A stretch of DNA of 64,000 nt. It comes from Marinicella gelatinilytica. GTDB lineage: Bacteria; Pseudomonadota; Gammaproteobacteria; Xanthomonadales; Marinicellaceae. Of the stretch, positions 62,881-64,000 are shown in pieces. Location of the stretch: NCBI RefSeq assembly GCF_026410405.1, contig NZ_JAPMLN010000012.1, positions 1-64,000 of the forward strand, written 5' to 3'. The first letter of the stretch is position 1; the number at the start of each line of letters is the position of its first letter. The position numbers and the translations under genes were made by a program. The notes beneath the pieces were generated by a model. That model was not told the DNA's origin. It saw only the letters and a program-made list of their open reading frames with translations, and did not search any database.

Positions 62881-63315
62881 ATGAAAGATTTATTTACCAA
62901 AAGTGTTGCCAGAAACATTTATTATGGTGGATCCCTGTTTTTCATTCTGCTGTTCTTGGTGCTGACTTTTGATACGCACCAAAGAATTCCGGCGACTGAT
63001 AACAGAGAAAACCTGACAGAAGAAGTGTCACACGGCAAACGCCTGTGGGAAGAAAATAACTGTGTGGGTTGCCACACTTTATTGGGTGAAGGTGCCTACT
63101 TTGCACCGGAATTGGCCAATGTCTATGACCGTTTTGGACAAAGCACTGAAGCCATCAAGGCCTTTATCATGAGCCGCCCACCAAACGGTATACCCGGCAG
63201 ACGTTCCATGCCCCAGTTTAACTTTACCGATGCAGAACTCAATGCCTTAGCAGAGTTTTTAAAATATGTTAACGGTATTGATGCGCAAAACTGGCCACCC
63301 AACATTCAAGGATAA
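62881..63315 (+). CDS. Nitric oxide reductase subunit C
   Basis: NorC is the membrane-anchored c-type cytochrome subunit that feeds electrons to NorB, which reduces 2 NO to N2O. The 144-residue protein has one N-terminal membrane helix (about 14-32), the haem c motif CVGCH (C61, C64, H65), and the distal Met ligand near M110 (RRSMPQF). It starts the norCB operon, with norB 12 bp downstream. Confidence 0.97.
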   Translation: MKDLFTKSVARNIYYGGSLFFILLFLVLTFDTHQRIPATDNRENLTEEVSHGKRLWEENNCVGCHTLLGEGAYFAPELANVYDRFGQSTEAIKAFIMSRPPNGIPGRRSMPQFNFTDAELNALAEFLKYVNGIDAQNWPPNIQG

Positions 63316-63324
63316 CGGAGTTAA

Positions 63325-64000
<676 letters not shown>

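Overview
The window is chromosomal DNA of a moderately AT-rich gammaproteobacterium. The UvrB, CarAB, ParE, RadA, TruD, Cfa and NorC sequences read as gammaproteobacterial. The SUF operon uses SufU rather than SufE, there are several secreted proteins carrying an '(D)LIF/Y-x-(D/N)GFE' motif, and there is a WS/DGAT acyltransferase. Together these suggest a Marinicella-like marine lineage, but the genus is only an inference.

Layout. 1-2.2 kb: a 1-Cys peroxiredoxin, one intact tRNA-Ser(UGA) preceded by two truncated tRNA-Ser copies in an exact 163-bp tandem repeat, then about 0.7 kb of non-coding DNA packed with short hairpins whose loops nearly all contain GGA on one strand (CsrA/RsmA-site-like). 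2.2-10.2 kb: a TPR-GGDEF sensor, a secreted protein with sixteen 15-residue YadA-head-like repeats and its small partner, a membrane-bound winged-helix/TPR regulator and a secreted repeat protein. 10.4-18.8 kb: truD, a small AT-rich accessory patch (XRE regulator with its own operator, Cys-rich repeat protein) flanked by common intergenic repeats, an S10 carboxypeptidase, a cysteine synthase-type enzyme and uvrB. 19-32 kb, minus strand: AsmA, DUF2207, LemA, WS/DGAT, recJ, greA, carB and carA, with an attenuator-like terminator in the carA leader.

32-36.4 kb: a CRISPR-less CARF-nuclease (VC1899/Card1 family, DUF1887) translationally coupled to L-threonine aldolase, facing a GGDEF-EAL protein. 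36.6-44.8 kb, minus strand: parE, a membrane protein and the operon [Rrf2 regulator]-sufB-sufC-sufD-sufS-sufU, which makes Fe-S clusters; SufU has an odd third-cysteine substitution. 45-50 kb: a secreted amidohydrolase, a Trp-rich small protein, cfa, a nucleotidyltransferase/ribbon-helix-helix toxin-antitoxin pair with a visible promoter-operator, and a membrane-anchored endonuclease/phosphatase-fold protein. 50-58 kb: a structured non-coding element, an RND efflux pair and an M16 lipoprotein protease. 58-64 kb: a BigR/SqrR-like ArsR sulfide-type sensor, radA, a glutaredoxin-like protein, sdaA, and a denitrification locus (porin, norC, norB running off the end) with two FNR/DNR boxes placed exactly for class II activation.

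Three genes (uvrB, the CARF-nuclease, the toxin nucleotidyltransferase) have a -10 box ending six bases before the ATG, so their transcripts are predicted to be leaderless. No CRISPR array, prophage or insertion sequence was seen.
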